Shown here piece after piece: positions 15,709 through 23,154 of a stretch of 28,434 bases of DNA. Both the position numbers and the translations under genes were made by a program. Every line of letters begins with the position of its first letter. Within the stretch, counting starts at the first letter, position 1. Below the pieces are notes generated by a model. That model had not been told where the DNA came from and ran no database searches. It saw nothing but the letters and a program-made list of their open reading frames with translations. Origin of the DNA: CAZDML01 sp964506645. GTDB taxonomy: Bacteria > Elusimicrobiota > Elusimicrobia > 2-01-FULL-59-12. The stretch lies in NCBI GenBank assembly GCA_964506645.1, contig CAZDML010000011.1, positions 1-28,434 of the forward strand, given 5' to 3'.

Positions 15709-16158
15709 ATGCAGCAGCAAGCCGAAGACGGCGAAACACTCTCGGAAGTTAATGTCATCCCGCTAGCGGACCTTTCGCTCGTCTTGCTCATCATCCTGAT
15801 GGTGCTGTCCCCCATGGTCATGCAGTCAATGATCAAGGTCCAGGCGACACGCGCCACAGCCGTCAAGGCGCTCTCTGAAAATCCGCCCGAGCCACCACTG
15901 ATTCTGGCCATTAATCCGGACGGGATCAGCCTGAACACCATTCGTATTTCCAGTGACCTGGATCTAGCAACTCGTCTGGCAGAAGCTCTCGGAAAGAGGG
16001 ACGACAAAACCGTCATGATTACGGCCGATCCGGCTGTTGTCCATGGCACTGTTGTTCAGGTTCTCGATCTCGTGAAACAACAAGGAGCCACCAAGATTGC
16101 ATTGCTTAAGAAGTCTGGCGCGTCCACCACGGTTAAAACCGCTCCCAAAGGGAAATAA
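15709..16158 (+). CDS. ExbD/TolR-family protein (first copy)
   Basis: A 149-aa protein with a short cytoplasmic N-terminus, one membrane helix and a periplasmic domain. The helix region SEVNVIPLADLSLVLLIILM carries the essential membrane Asp (Asp21), which conducts protons in this family. The periplasmic part ends in a TolR-like strand (VVQVLDLVKQQGATKIALL). GAGGAGA about eight bases before the ATG is the Shine-Dalgarno. It differs clearly from the second ExbD (2 bases downstream) and is slightly longer, with a Met/Ile-rich region after the helix. The two may form a heteromeric periplasmic domain with ExbB, as an inference. Confidence 0.92.
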   Translation: MQQQAEDGETLSEVNVIPLADLSLVLLIILMVLSPMVMQSMIKVQATRATAVKALSENPPEPPLILAINPDGISLNTIRISSDLDLATRLAEALGKRDDKTVMITADPAVVHGTVVQVLDLVKQQGATKIALLKKSGASTTVKTAPKGK

Positions 16159-16160
16159 GC

Positions 16161-16580
16161 ATGAGCGCAAAACGCAAACCGGAATCTGAAGAACTGACGC
16201 CGCTCGCAGGGGTCAATATCATTCCTGTCATCGACGTGTCGCTAGTGCTCCTCATTATTTTGCTCGCGACATCCCCCATTTTGAATTTACCGGGCTTTGA
16301 AGTGAAATTGCCGAAGGCGGTGACCGCAGAAAGCAAAGAAAAGAACGTCACGATCAGCCTCTCGGTAAAAGGCGAACTTGCCGTCAATGAAAAGTCGGTC
16401 ACTCTAGAAACTCTGGGGCCGGCCGTCCAAAAAGAGCTCGCCGATAAAAAAGATTTTCTTGTGATTGTCCGCGCTGATGAAGGCGTGCAGTACGGACTCG
16501 TAGAGCAGGTCATGGATGCCGCCAAAAAATTCGGCGCCACCCGTATCGCAATCGCAACGCAGCAGAAGGAGACCAAGTAA
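16161..16580 (+). CDS. ExbD/TolR-family protein (second copy)
   Basis: A 139-aa ExbD homologue. The membrane motif GVNIIPVIDVSLVLLIILLA contains the conserved Asp25. The periplasmic domain has VSIS-like strands (NVTISLSVKGELAVNEKSV) and ends in LVEQVMDAAKKFGATRIAIA, which closely parallels the end of the first ExbD. Both copies keep the membrane Asp, so neither looks inactive. It starts two bases after the first copy's stop, with AAAGGGAA as a possible Shine-Dalgarno inside the preceding gene. Paired ExbD genes are known in some motility (AglR/Q/S) and TonB systems, but their meaning here is unknown. Confidence 0.93.
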   Translation: MSAKRKPESEELTPLAGVNIIPVIDVSLVLLIILLATSPILNLPGFEVKLPKAVTAESKEKNVTISLSVKGELAVNEKSVTLETLGPAVQKELADKKDFLVIVRADEGVQYGLVEQVMDAAKKFGATRIAIATQQKETK

Positions 16581-16586
16581 CGCTTT

Positions 16587-17855
16587 ATGTTTCCTCGGAC
16601 GTTTGATACATCGCTCGAGAGCACACGCAACCAGGAGACGTTCTGCCTGGGTCTGGCAACAGCCATTCACGCGCTTCTGCTCTTCTGGAACCCCACACTG
16701 CTGACCAGCAACTGGCAGCCGCAGCATGATTTTGTGACGGTTGACGTGGTGGAACAAGGGCCTCTCGGCGGCGCCCCTGTAGAAGCTCCGCAAAAGATGA
16801 CCTTGATGGATACGCTTAAAGATATGCTCATGAAGCCAAAATCTGAAGAAATTGTGCATCAGGCTCCGGGACCGATCACGCCTCCCGCAGCTGCTCCTAT
16901 TGCACAAGCGCCGCTATTAAAAGAAGCCGCCAGGGCCCGTGCTATTTCCCCCACCTTTAAACCAAGTGCCATGGAAGACGATATTGCCGGATCCAAGGGA
17001 CCTGATGCCATTGCTTCAACAGCCAAAATTGCTTCCTTACCCACCGGTGGCCCGACGCTAAAAGCCAAGAGTTTTGGCGGCATTCGTGCCAAAGATATTC
17101 CTTTCCAGGTTGGAACAGAAGAATCGATCAACAGCGGTGGAGCGGCTGTCCCGATCGCTGTTGGAACCAAATCGGCGAAAGGAGCCTTGGGCTATAGCTC
17201 TCCAACCTTGCAGGACGCCGGAAAGACGCGTGTTGGCCTCGGCGGGGCCCTGACCAATCGATCACGCGGCGAAGAAATGAATGCCATTGGCGCAGGTGGC
17301 TCAGGCCCATCTCCCATCGCGCTTTCAGGAACCGGCGGAAACGGTACCGCTCCTACCAATTTAGGGGCTGGCACTGGCAGTCTCACCGAACGTCGCGGAG
17401 GCGGGCTCGTCGGCGCCGCACTCACCGGCCGACGCGGAACTTATGTCGGCGGTTCCGGAACTGGCCTCTCGACGGAAGGAATGCCGAGCGCGGCCCGTGA
17501 GCTGGAAAGCCAGATGAACCAGGCCGCCAGCCGAACGCAGAGCAAACCCGCGAACAAAGGGTTTGAAATCGCTGGGCCTCTAACCAATCGCCCCATTTTG
17601 AAGAAAGTGATTCCACAGTATCCCGACTGGGCAGAAAGCCAGGGGATTGTTGGCTCGGTACGACTGTATTTCACAGTGACCCCGGAAGGAAAAGTCCGAC
17701 CGAATATTACGGTGACAAAAACCACCGGCTATCCGCAGCTCGACCAGCTAGCGGTCGATGCACTCAAGCAATGGCAATTTAAACCACTCGATGCAGGTGA
17801 AGAAGGACGAGGAGAATGGGGCATTATCACTTTCAACTTCTCCCTCTCCTCATGA
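16587..17855 (+). CDS. TonB-family energy transducer
   Basis: A 422-aa protein. A single membrane helix lies near residues 20-34 (CLGLATAIHALLLFW), followed by FVTVDVVEQ, the usual juxta-membrane stretch of TonB-like proteins. The C-terminal domain (about 335-420) is TonB_C: ILKKVIPQYPDWAESQGIVG, YFTVTPEGKVRPNITV, and LDQLAVDALKQWQFKP. The linker is not the classic Pro-Lys type. It is long and rich in Gly, Ala, Ser and Thr, with four LT-x-R motifs (LTNR 222-225, LTER 266-269, LTGR 279-282, LTNR 332-335). The product presumably transmits energy from ExbB/ExbD across the periplasm. It starts seven bases after the second exbD. The nearest GGAG is distant (about 14 bases), so the start is fair, not certain. 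Confidence 0.9.
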   Translation: MFPRTFDTSLESTRNQETFCLGLATAIHALLLFWNPTLLTSNWQPQHDFVTVDVVEQGPLGGAPVEAPQKMTLMDTLKDMLMKPKSEEIVHQAPGPITPPAAAPIAQAPLLKEAARARAISPTFKPSAMEDDIAGSKGPDAIASTAKIASLPTGGPTLKAKSFGGIRAKDIPFQVGTEESINSGGAAVPIAVGTKSAKGALGYSSPTLQDAGKTRVGLGGALTNRSRGEEMNAIGAGGSGPSPIALSGTGGNGTAPTNLGAGTGSLTERRGGGLVGAALTGRRGTYVGGSGTGLSTEGMPSAARELESQMNQAASRTQSKPANKGFEIAGPLTNRPILKKVIPQYPDWAESQGIVGSVRLYFTVTPEGKVRPNITVTKTTGYPQLDQLAVDALKQWQFKPLDAGEEGRGEWGIITFNFSLSS

Positions 17856-17878
17856 GGACCTATGAAGGAAGGATCGCT

Positions 17879-18859
17879 ATGAAGAACGTATCCCTTGCGA
17901 TGATCTCAGTCGTTCTCAGCTCTTCGTTAAGCTGGGCGGCGAAACCCGCGCCGGCTTCATCTCAAAAAGCACCCGCCGTCGCAACGGACGCTGGACATGC
18001 GTCGGCGCCAACCGTTGACAAGTCCATGCCACAAAAACAGGGTGAAATGAGCGTTGATATAAAAGGGAAATCCCGTGAGAAGATGGTGGTCGGGAAATTT
18101 GACCCCCCGGCCGCTTTTAACCTGGAAGACATTCAGAACTTCCCAGAAGATCGTCTCCTGCCTGTTTTAAACAACCCGGTCACCTTTGAAGAAGGACGCG
18201 ATTTCTCCAACATGATGGATTTCCATGAAGATCGCCCGGTGCACCCTTGGCTGGCTGACCTTGCCCGTGAGCCTTATCTGCGCATGAAAACTCCGGCCAA
18301 CGACCGGCCCAAAGAGTGGACATTCTCCGTTATCGATCAAGCCGGATCCCGTGTGTATGAACAAGAAGGGAAAGGCGGCCTGCCAGATATTCTGATCTGG
18401 AACGGCCAAGACAACAAACGCGACCATCTGGCCGTGGATACGGTCTATATCCCGCAGATCGCAACCGTCGATAAAGACGGCTATCACCACACACTGATGG
18501 GCCAACCCGTTCAGTACGGTTCGTTCATCTTTAAAGATCAGGGCAAAACGGTGATCGAACTCTCTGCAAAGAAACTTTTTCAGGAAAACAAAGCGGAGCT
18601 GACCAAAGAAGCCCCCCTCTTTCTCGACAAGGTCTGCGATCAGATTAAAGAAGATGGACTCCTCCCCTTCTCCATTCAGCCCTACGATGATGATATGGGC
18701 CTGGCACAGAGCCGCCAGCGCACTTTAGTGAAATATTTTGCGGATAAACTGGTAATTCCTGAAAGTCAGATCGTGTCTGCCAGCCCCGCCGCCGCAGACA
18801 AACGCGGCAGTGCTATGGCGATTGTGGCCAGCACCGTTCCGGGAGGATCGGCACAATGA
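17879..18859 (+). CDS. Exported protein with a divergent OmpA-like C-terminal domain
   Basis: A 326-aa protein. The signal peptide is MKNVSLAMISVVLSSSLSWA (cut near residue 20), followed by an Ala/Pro/Lys-rich linker to about residue 60. Residues 145-200 (WTFSVIDQAGSRVYEQEG, ILIWNGQDN) resemble FlgD-type Ig modules. The C-terminal 225-318 looks like an OmpA/Pal domain: LFQENKAELTKEAPLFL, then YDDDMG (269-274), then SRQRTLVKYFADKL with Arg281. In OmpA/Pal the corresponding Asp and Arg bind diaminopimelate of peptidoglycan; both seem kept although the rest is diverged. The true start is the ATG at 17879, with AAGGAAGG six bases upstream; an open extension to 17816 overlaps tonB. It probably links the machine to the cell wall. 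Confidence 0.72.
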   Translation: MKNVSLAMISVVLSSSLSWAAKPAPASSQKAPAVATDAGHASAPTVDKSMPQKQGEMSVDIKGKSREKMVVGKFDPPAAFNLEDIQNFPEDRLLPVLNNPVTFEEGRDFSNMMDFHEDRPVHPWLADLAREPYLRMKTPANDRPKEWTFSVIDQAGSRVYEQEGKGGLPDILIWNGQDNKRDHLAVDTVYIPQIATVDKDGYHHTLMGQPVQYGSFIFKDQGKTVIELSAKKLFQENKAELTKEAPLFLDKVCDQIKEDGLLPFSIQPYDDDMGLAQSRQRTLVKYFADKLVIPESQIVSASPAAADKRGSAMAIVASTVPGGSAQ

Positions 18860-19455
18860 AAAAATCAATTCTGATTTTGTGGGCAACGTTTCTGGGGATG
18901 ATCCTGATTTTGGGACACAGCTATGCAGCCGATGCCACCAAGGACACCTCTGCGGATCAAACGGACAACAACTATTATTGGCAGGGAACGCAGCTCTACA
19001 ACCTGGGACGTCTCGGGGAAGCTTTTGAAAGTTTTGAAAAGGCTATTCAGCGCAAACAGAACTCCAAAGAAGCCGAAGCCTATCTTTTGCAGATCCGACA
19101 AGAAATTGTCACAAACGCAAAAAAACGCCAGGATGAAAAAGCCACTCTCAACTACAGCGGAAGCTCTCCAGACAGTGCTTTAAACGTTAGCTACATTCAA
19201 AAGGGGCTGACCAAAGTCATCTTGCAGGCCAAATTTCTTTTTCATGAAAACTCAGCCTCGTTACGGCCGGGGTCCGTGGATGTCCTCAACCGACTGGCCG
19301 ACCTCTTGGAAAGCCGCGAAGGCAACCGTGTGAGCGTCACCATGGTGGACGAGCTGGATACCGTCCCCAATGCGAGAAACATCGATGCCGAACGTGCGCT
19401 TCTGGTGTTTGCCTACCTCAACTTCCGCAAAATCAGCACACAGCAGCCGAGCTAA
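18856..19455 (+). CDS. Exported small protein with TPR and OmpA-like module
   Basis: A 199-aa protein whose ATG overlaps the previous stop by four bases (ATGA). Residues 1-25 are a signal peptide (LILWATFLGMILILGHSYA). Residues about 40-68 form one TPR unit (YYWQGTQLYNLGRLGEAFES). The C-terminal 119-190 parallels the OmpA-like part of the previous protein: KVILQAKFLFHENSASLRPG, DVLNRLADLLES, then RNIDAERALLVFAYLNFRK with Arg180 in the place of the peptidoglycan-binding Arg. The Asp-x-x-Gly loop is less clear (DELDTVPNARN). It is the last gene of the envelope operon. Only 11 bases separate it from the converging PilZ gene, and I see no obvious intrinsic terminator between them. Its role is inferred from context only. 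Confidence 0.65.
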   Translation: MKKSILILWATFLGMILILGHSYAADATKDTSADQTDNNYYWQGTQLYNLGRLGEAFESFEKAIQRKQNSKEAEAYLLQIRQEIVTNAKKRQDEKATLNYSGSSPDSALNVSYIQKGLTKVILQAKFLFHENSASLRPGSVDVLNRLADLLESREGNRVSVTMVDELDTVPNARNIDAERALLVFAYLNFRKISTQQPS

Positions 19456-19466
19456 TCCAGCTTTAC

Positions 19467-19808
19467 TTACGCCTTTTTGGATTGCGACTGAATCCAGCCA
19501 TTTATTTTTTCTTTGGAATACGGGGAGAGATTCACAAACTCCGCACCAAACGTGTTGATAGGAATTTTTGTTTTCACACGGACAATCGTGGCAGGTATTT
19601 CGAGGAGAAGAGTTTCATCCAACCGTAACAGAAGATGAATGGTTTGCTGTTCTTTTAAGACCAACGTCGTTTCAAAATGAGCGCCGTGCAGGGATAGATC
19701 AAGCAGGCGACCCACCCCGACGATCAGTTTTCCATCCGGTTCATACAACTCCAGAATAAGGTCAACTTTTCGACGGACAGAACGGCGTTTGTCTTTTCCC
19801 GTGGTCAT
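19467..19808 (-). CDS. PilZ-domain protein
   Basis: A 113-aa cytoplasmic protein consisting almost only of a PilZ domain, the common cyclic-di-GMP receptor. The Arg-rich binding motif RRSVRRK is at residues 8-14, and the second motif DLSLHGAHF (D/N-x-S-x-x-G) is at 37-45, so both halves of the c-di-GMP site are present. It is the last gene of the ilv-psd-pss-leu operon, seven bases after leuD, and converges on the envelope operon. No Shine-Dalgarno is evident. Its position beside a Tol/Ton-like operon and after leucine genes suggests it may respond to growth state, but this is a guess. Family call is good; the output partner is unknown. Confidence 0.87.
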   Translation of the reverse strand: MTTGKDKRRSVRRKVDLILELYEPDGKLIVGVGRLLDLSLHGAHFETTLVLKEQQTIHLLLRLDETLLLEIPATIVRVKTKIPINTFGAEFVNLSPYSKEKINGWIQSQSKKA

Positions 19809-19815
19809 ATAAAAA

Positions 19816-20278
19816 TTACGCAGCCGCTCCGGTGCGCTTTTTCACCCAGGCCATAAGACCGCCGGCATTGATGATTTGCTGCATAAAGTCTGGGAAAGCA
19901 GCCGCTTGATAGGTCTTATTCTGCGTCACATTCGTGATCTGTCCTTTATCCAGGTCAACTTCCAGCTGGTCCCCGGGCTTAATTTCCTTGGCAGCCGCGG
20001 GACATTCCAGAATNNNNNNNNNNTGATTCGGCGATGACCAAGCCCAACCCCATCCCTTTAATGGCAAGCGGCGCATGTTCACGGCTTGATCCGCAGCCGA
20101 AGTTACGGCCGGCGATGATAATGTCCCCCGCTTTGGCTGTGGTTGGGAAGTTGGGGTCGGCCAGTTCCATACAGTGCTTACCGAGTTCTTTGGGATCGGT
20201 TGTCACGAGATAAGGCGCCGGGATAATCTGATCGGTATCGACGTTGTGTCCGAATTTATAAGCCGTTCCTTTAATCAT
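19816..20278 (-). CDS. leuD: 3-isopropylmalate dehydratase small subunit (interrupted by an assembly gap)
   Basis: The small subunit that pairs with LeuC to isomerise 2- to 3-isopropylmalate. The N-terminal part has KFGHNVDTDQIIPAPYLVTT and RNFGCGSSREHAPLAIKG, the swivel-domain signature. The C-terminal part resumes at ILECP and ends KKRTGAAA. Ten Ns at 20014-20023 replace the conserved segment that normally follows AES (about 15 residues of the FARIFYRN type). Both edges of the gap are codon-complete, so the true gap must be a multiple of three, probably about 45 bases; the gene is likely intact. TAGGAGA lies seven bases before the ATG at 20278, inside the end of leuC. The subunit is of the short (about 165-aa) archaeal/bacterial type. 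Confidence 0.9.
20014..20023. other. Assembly gap (10 N) within leuD
   Basis: Ten Ns where leuD normally encodes about 15 conserved residues. The flanking codons TCA (Ser) and ATT (Ile) are complete, so a real gap of a multiple of three (near 45) is expected. As with the first gap, ten is likely a placeholder. Confidence 0.95.
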
Positions 20279-20287
20279 TGCAATCTC

Positions 20288-21583
20288 CTAAGCAGCGGCA
20301 ATCGAAGGCACGAACGTCTTGCCAACAATCTCTTCAGGATGAGCGATATGGCCAGCAATCGCACTCGCGGTCACGACAGCGGGGTTGGCCAAATACACTT
20401 GTGAATCGCGGTGCCCCATACGGCCGGGGAAGTTGCGGTTCGATGATGAAATACAGACTTCATTGGGTCCGAGCACGCCCATATGGCCACCCAAGCAGGG
20501 GCCGCAGGTCGCAGCCGAGACAATGGCTTCGGATTCCATAAAGATATCAATCAGGCCTTCTTTGAGCGCCTGGCGATAGATATTCTGAGTCGCCGGGATG
20601 ACCATGAAGCGCAGGCCCTTGGCCACTTTTTTGCCTTTCAAGATCTGGGCGGCGATACGAAGATCTTCAATGCGTCCGTTGGTACACGATCCAAGGAATG
20701 CGGAATGAACTTTGGCACCTTTCACTTGGCTTACACCCGCCACCTTGTCCGGCAAGTTCGGTTGCGCCACTTGCGGCTCCATGCCGGAGATGTCCCAGTC
20801 ATAGCTCGCGCAATAGGTCGCGTCCACATCGCTCTTGTAGATCTTGTACGGCCGTTTCGCACGACCTTTGAGATAGGCTTCGGTCACTTCATCGGCTTCG
20901 ATAAAACCCGACTTCCCGCCTGCTTCGATCACCATATTGCTCATCGTGAGACGAGCTTCCATAGAGAGATGCTTAATGGCTGGGCCTGTGAACTCCATAT
21001 TCTTATAAAGCGCGCCATCAAACGTGATCTGGCCAATGGTGTGCAGGATGAGGTCTTTACCTGTCACCCATTTCCCCGGGGTCCCGCGGTAGTTAAATTT
21101 CATCGTTTCCGGCACTTTGAGCCAGATTTCACCGGTGGCCATCACAGCAGCCAGGTCGGTGCTACCAACCCCGGTCGAAAACAGCCCTAATCCGCCGTAC
21201 GTACAGGAGTGAGAGTCCGCGCCGATAACGACATCCCCTGGCACAACCAGTCCCAATTCCGGCAGGAGGGAATGTTCCACACCACCACGTCCTTCGTCGA
21301 AGAAAAGCGGGAGCTGATGTTTCAGCGAGAATTCGCGGGCTACAGCCGCCTGCGCCGCGCTCAAAATGTCTTTCGCGGGGACAAAGTGCGAGAACACGAT
21401 CGCGAGGCGGTCTTTGTTCCAAAGTTTGGTAATGCCCGCGCGCTCGAACGCTTTGATGGCAAGGGGCGCTGTGACGTCATTGCACATCGCGAGGTCGACC
21501 TTCGAAAGGATGAACTCGCCAGGGGTTACTGATTTTTTGCCGGAATGATCGGCCAGGATTTTCTCTAACGCGGTTTGTCCCAT
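20288..21583 (-). CDS. leuC: 3-isopropylmalate dehydratase large subunit
   Basis: A 431-aa [4Fe-4S] hydro-lyase subunit of leucine synthesis. Three cysteines that ligate the cluster are visible: Cys300 in GSCTNGR, and Cys360 and Cys363 in ATCGPCLGGHMG. GADSHSCTYGGLGLFSTGVG (121-140) is the aconitase-family signature. It belongs to the shorter LeuC/HacA subgroup that uses a separate small subunit. TAGGAGAG before the ATG at 21583 is a good Shine-Dalgarno, and the stop of leuA lies inside it. The end overlaps the ribosome-binding region of leuD. It acts after LeuA in the cytoplasm. Confidence 0.96.
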   Translation of the reverse strand: MGQTALEKILADHSGKKSVTPGEFILSKVDLAMCNDVTAPLAIKAFERAGITKLWNKDRLAIVFSHFVPAKDILSAAQAAVAREFSLKHQLPLFFDEGRGGVEHSLLPELGLVVPGDVVIGADSHSCTYGGLGLFSTGVGSTDLAAVMATGEIWLKVPETMKFNYRGTPGKWVTGKDLILHTIGQITFDGALYKNMEFTGPAIKHLSMEARLTMSNMVIEAGGKSGFIEADEVTEAYLKGRAKRPYKIYKSDVDATYCASYDWDISGMEPQVAQPNLPDKVAGVSQVKGAKVHSAFLGSCTNGRIEDLRIAAQILKGKKVAKGLRFMVIPATQNIYRQALKEGLIDIFMESEAIVSAATCGPCLGGHMGVLGPNEVCISSSNRNFPGRMGHRDSQVYLANPAVVTASAIAGHIAHPEEIVGKTFVPSIAAA

Positions 21584-21595
21584 AACACGTCTCTC

Positions 21596-23152
21596 CTAAT
21601 TCTTTTTCTTCGATTTTTTGTTGCGTGCGCGCGCCAAAACAATCTTGTTAATGGCGTTCAAATAGGCCTTAGCACTGGCCTCAATAATGTCCGTGGAAGC
21701 GCCCCGACCAAGGAGCGTGACCGGCCCGTCTTGCAACCGGATCGTTACTTCGCCCTGAGCGTCTTTGCCGCTTGTGATGGCATGCAGATTGTAATCGAGC
21801 ATCTTGGGTTTTAAGCCCACGACCTTGTCGATGGCATTCGTCGCCGCATCCACAGGCCCGTCGCCGCAAGAGGCTTCCTGAACGATCTGGCCGTCCGCTT
21901 TCTTCAAACGAATGGTCGCTGTAGGAATCGTTCCCGTACCGCCGGAGGTCTGTAAATACTCCAGGGTAAACGGATCTTTATGCTCACCCGAACCTTCGTC
22001 CAGAAGCGCAATCAGATCGTCATCGTAGACGTAGCGTTTCTTATCGGCCAGCGCTTTAAAGCGCACGAAGAAAGCTTCGAGCTTCTTCGCCGACATCGGG
22101 TGCCCCAAACGCTTTAAGGCGCTGGAAAGCGCATGCCGTCCGCTGCGGGAGGTCAGAAGCAGGCTCGATTCCTCAATGCCGACATCCCCCGGGTTCATAA
22201 TTTCGTAGGTTTCACGGAATTTTAGGATACCGTCCTGGTGAATTCCCGAAGAGTGCGCGAAAGCATTCGCCCCAACAATCGCTTTGTTCGGAGGGACGAG
22301 CACACCCGTGAGTGAAGAAACCAGGCGGCTTGCCTTGGCGATTTCTTTCGTATTAATGTTGTGGGTTTTGCCCATGAGACTCTTGCGTGTTTTGAGGGCC
22401 ATCACCACTTCTTCAAGAGAGGTATTGCCCGCTCGTTCCCCCAGACCGTTGATCGTACATTCCACCTGACGGGCTCCTGCTTTCACTGCGGCCAGGGAAT
22501 TGGCCACAGACAAACCCAGGTCGTCCTGACAGTGCGTCGACACGATGACCTTTTCAATACCCGCGACACGATTCATGATCGTGCGAAACTGCTGCTCGTA
22601 CTCCCAGGGCAGGGCGTATCCCGTGGTATCCGGCAGGTTGACGGTCGTCGCACCGGCTTTGATGACGGCATCGCAGATGCGAACCAGATACTCGATATCT
22701 GTTCGCGTGGAGTCTTCCGCGGAGAACTCAACGCTGTCGGTAAACCGGCGCGCAAGTTTCACCGCCTGCACGGAGCGCTCCAGCACTTCTTCGCGACTCA
22801 TATGCAGTTTGTATTTGAGATGAATGTCGGAGGTTGCGATAAACGTATGGATACGCGGCCGTTTTGCCGGTTTCACCGCCGCCGCACAAGCCTCGATATC
22901 GGCTTTGACAGCGCGCGACAGACCGCAGATTTCCGGGGCGTTCGGACGACGGCCGATCACCTGCGCGATCCGTTTGACAGCCTCAAAATCTCCCGTTGAG
23001 GAAAAAGGAAAGCCGGCTTCAATCACATCCACTCCGAGACGATACAGCTGCTCCGCGACTTGAAGCTTTTCTGCGCCGCCAAGGCTGCAGCCAGGGGCTT
23101 GTTCGCCGTCACGTAACGTCGTATCGAAGATGATGATGCGGTTCTTGTCCAT
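21596..23152 (-). CDS. leuA: 2-isopropylmalate synthase
   Basis: A 518-aa enzyme that condenses acetyl-CoA with 2-ketoisovalerate, the first step of leucine synthesis. FDTTLRDGEQAPGCSL (residues 9-24) holds the metal Asp10, and the N-G-x-G-E-R-A-G-N motif (235-243) follows in place. The normal metal motif His-x-His is His207-Cys-Gln209 (THCQDDLG) here. The C-terminal third (about 385-505) is the LeuA regulatory domain, which normally binds leucine (GDGPVDAATNAIDK, ITIRL-like VTIRLQDG). Length equals the E. coli enzyme (523). AGGAGG lies 13 bases before the ATG, a little far; a GGA lies nearer. It follows pssA with two bases between stop and start. Confidence 0.95.
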   Translation of the reverse strand: MDKNRIIIFDTTLRDGEQAPGCSLGGAEKLQVAEQLYRLGVDVIEAGFPFSSTGDFEAVKRIAQVIGRRPNAPEICGLSRAVKADIEACAAAVKPAKRPRIHTFIATSDIHLKYKLHMSREEVLERSVQAVKLARRFTDSVEFSAEDSTRTDIEYLVRICDAVIKAGATTVNLPDTTGYALPWEYEQQFRTIMNRVAGIEKVIVSTHCQDDLGLSVANSLAAVKAGARQVECTINGLGERAGNTSLEEVVMALKTRKSLMGKTHNINTKEIAKASRLVSSLTGVLVPPNKAIVGANAFAHSSGIHQDGILKFRETYEIMNPGDVGIEESSLLLTSRSGRHALSSALKRLGHPMSAKKLEAFFVRFKALADKKRYVYDDDLIALLDEGSGEHKDPFTLEYLQTSGGTGTIPTATIRLKKADGQIVQEASCGDGPVDAATNAIDKVVGLKPKMLDYNLHAITSGKDAQGEVTIRLQDGPVTLLGRGASTDIIEASAKAYLNAINKIVLARARNKKSKKKN

Positions 23153-23154
23153 GA

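Noticed and set aside
11994..19455. Myxococcus-type gliding motility (Agl/Glt) system
   Set aside because: ExbB plus two ExbD recalls AglRQS, but no other motility gene is present and TonB plus OmpA-like proteins fit an envelope machine as well; the claim cannot be supported.
19456..19500. Intrinsic terminator between the envelope operon and the PilZ gene
   Set aside because: Short ATCCA/TGGAT pairs are present but there is no stable stem followed by a T run on either strand.
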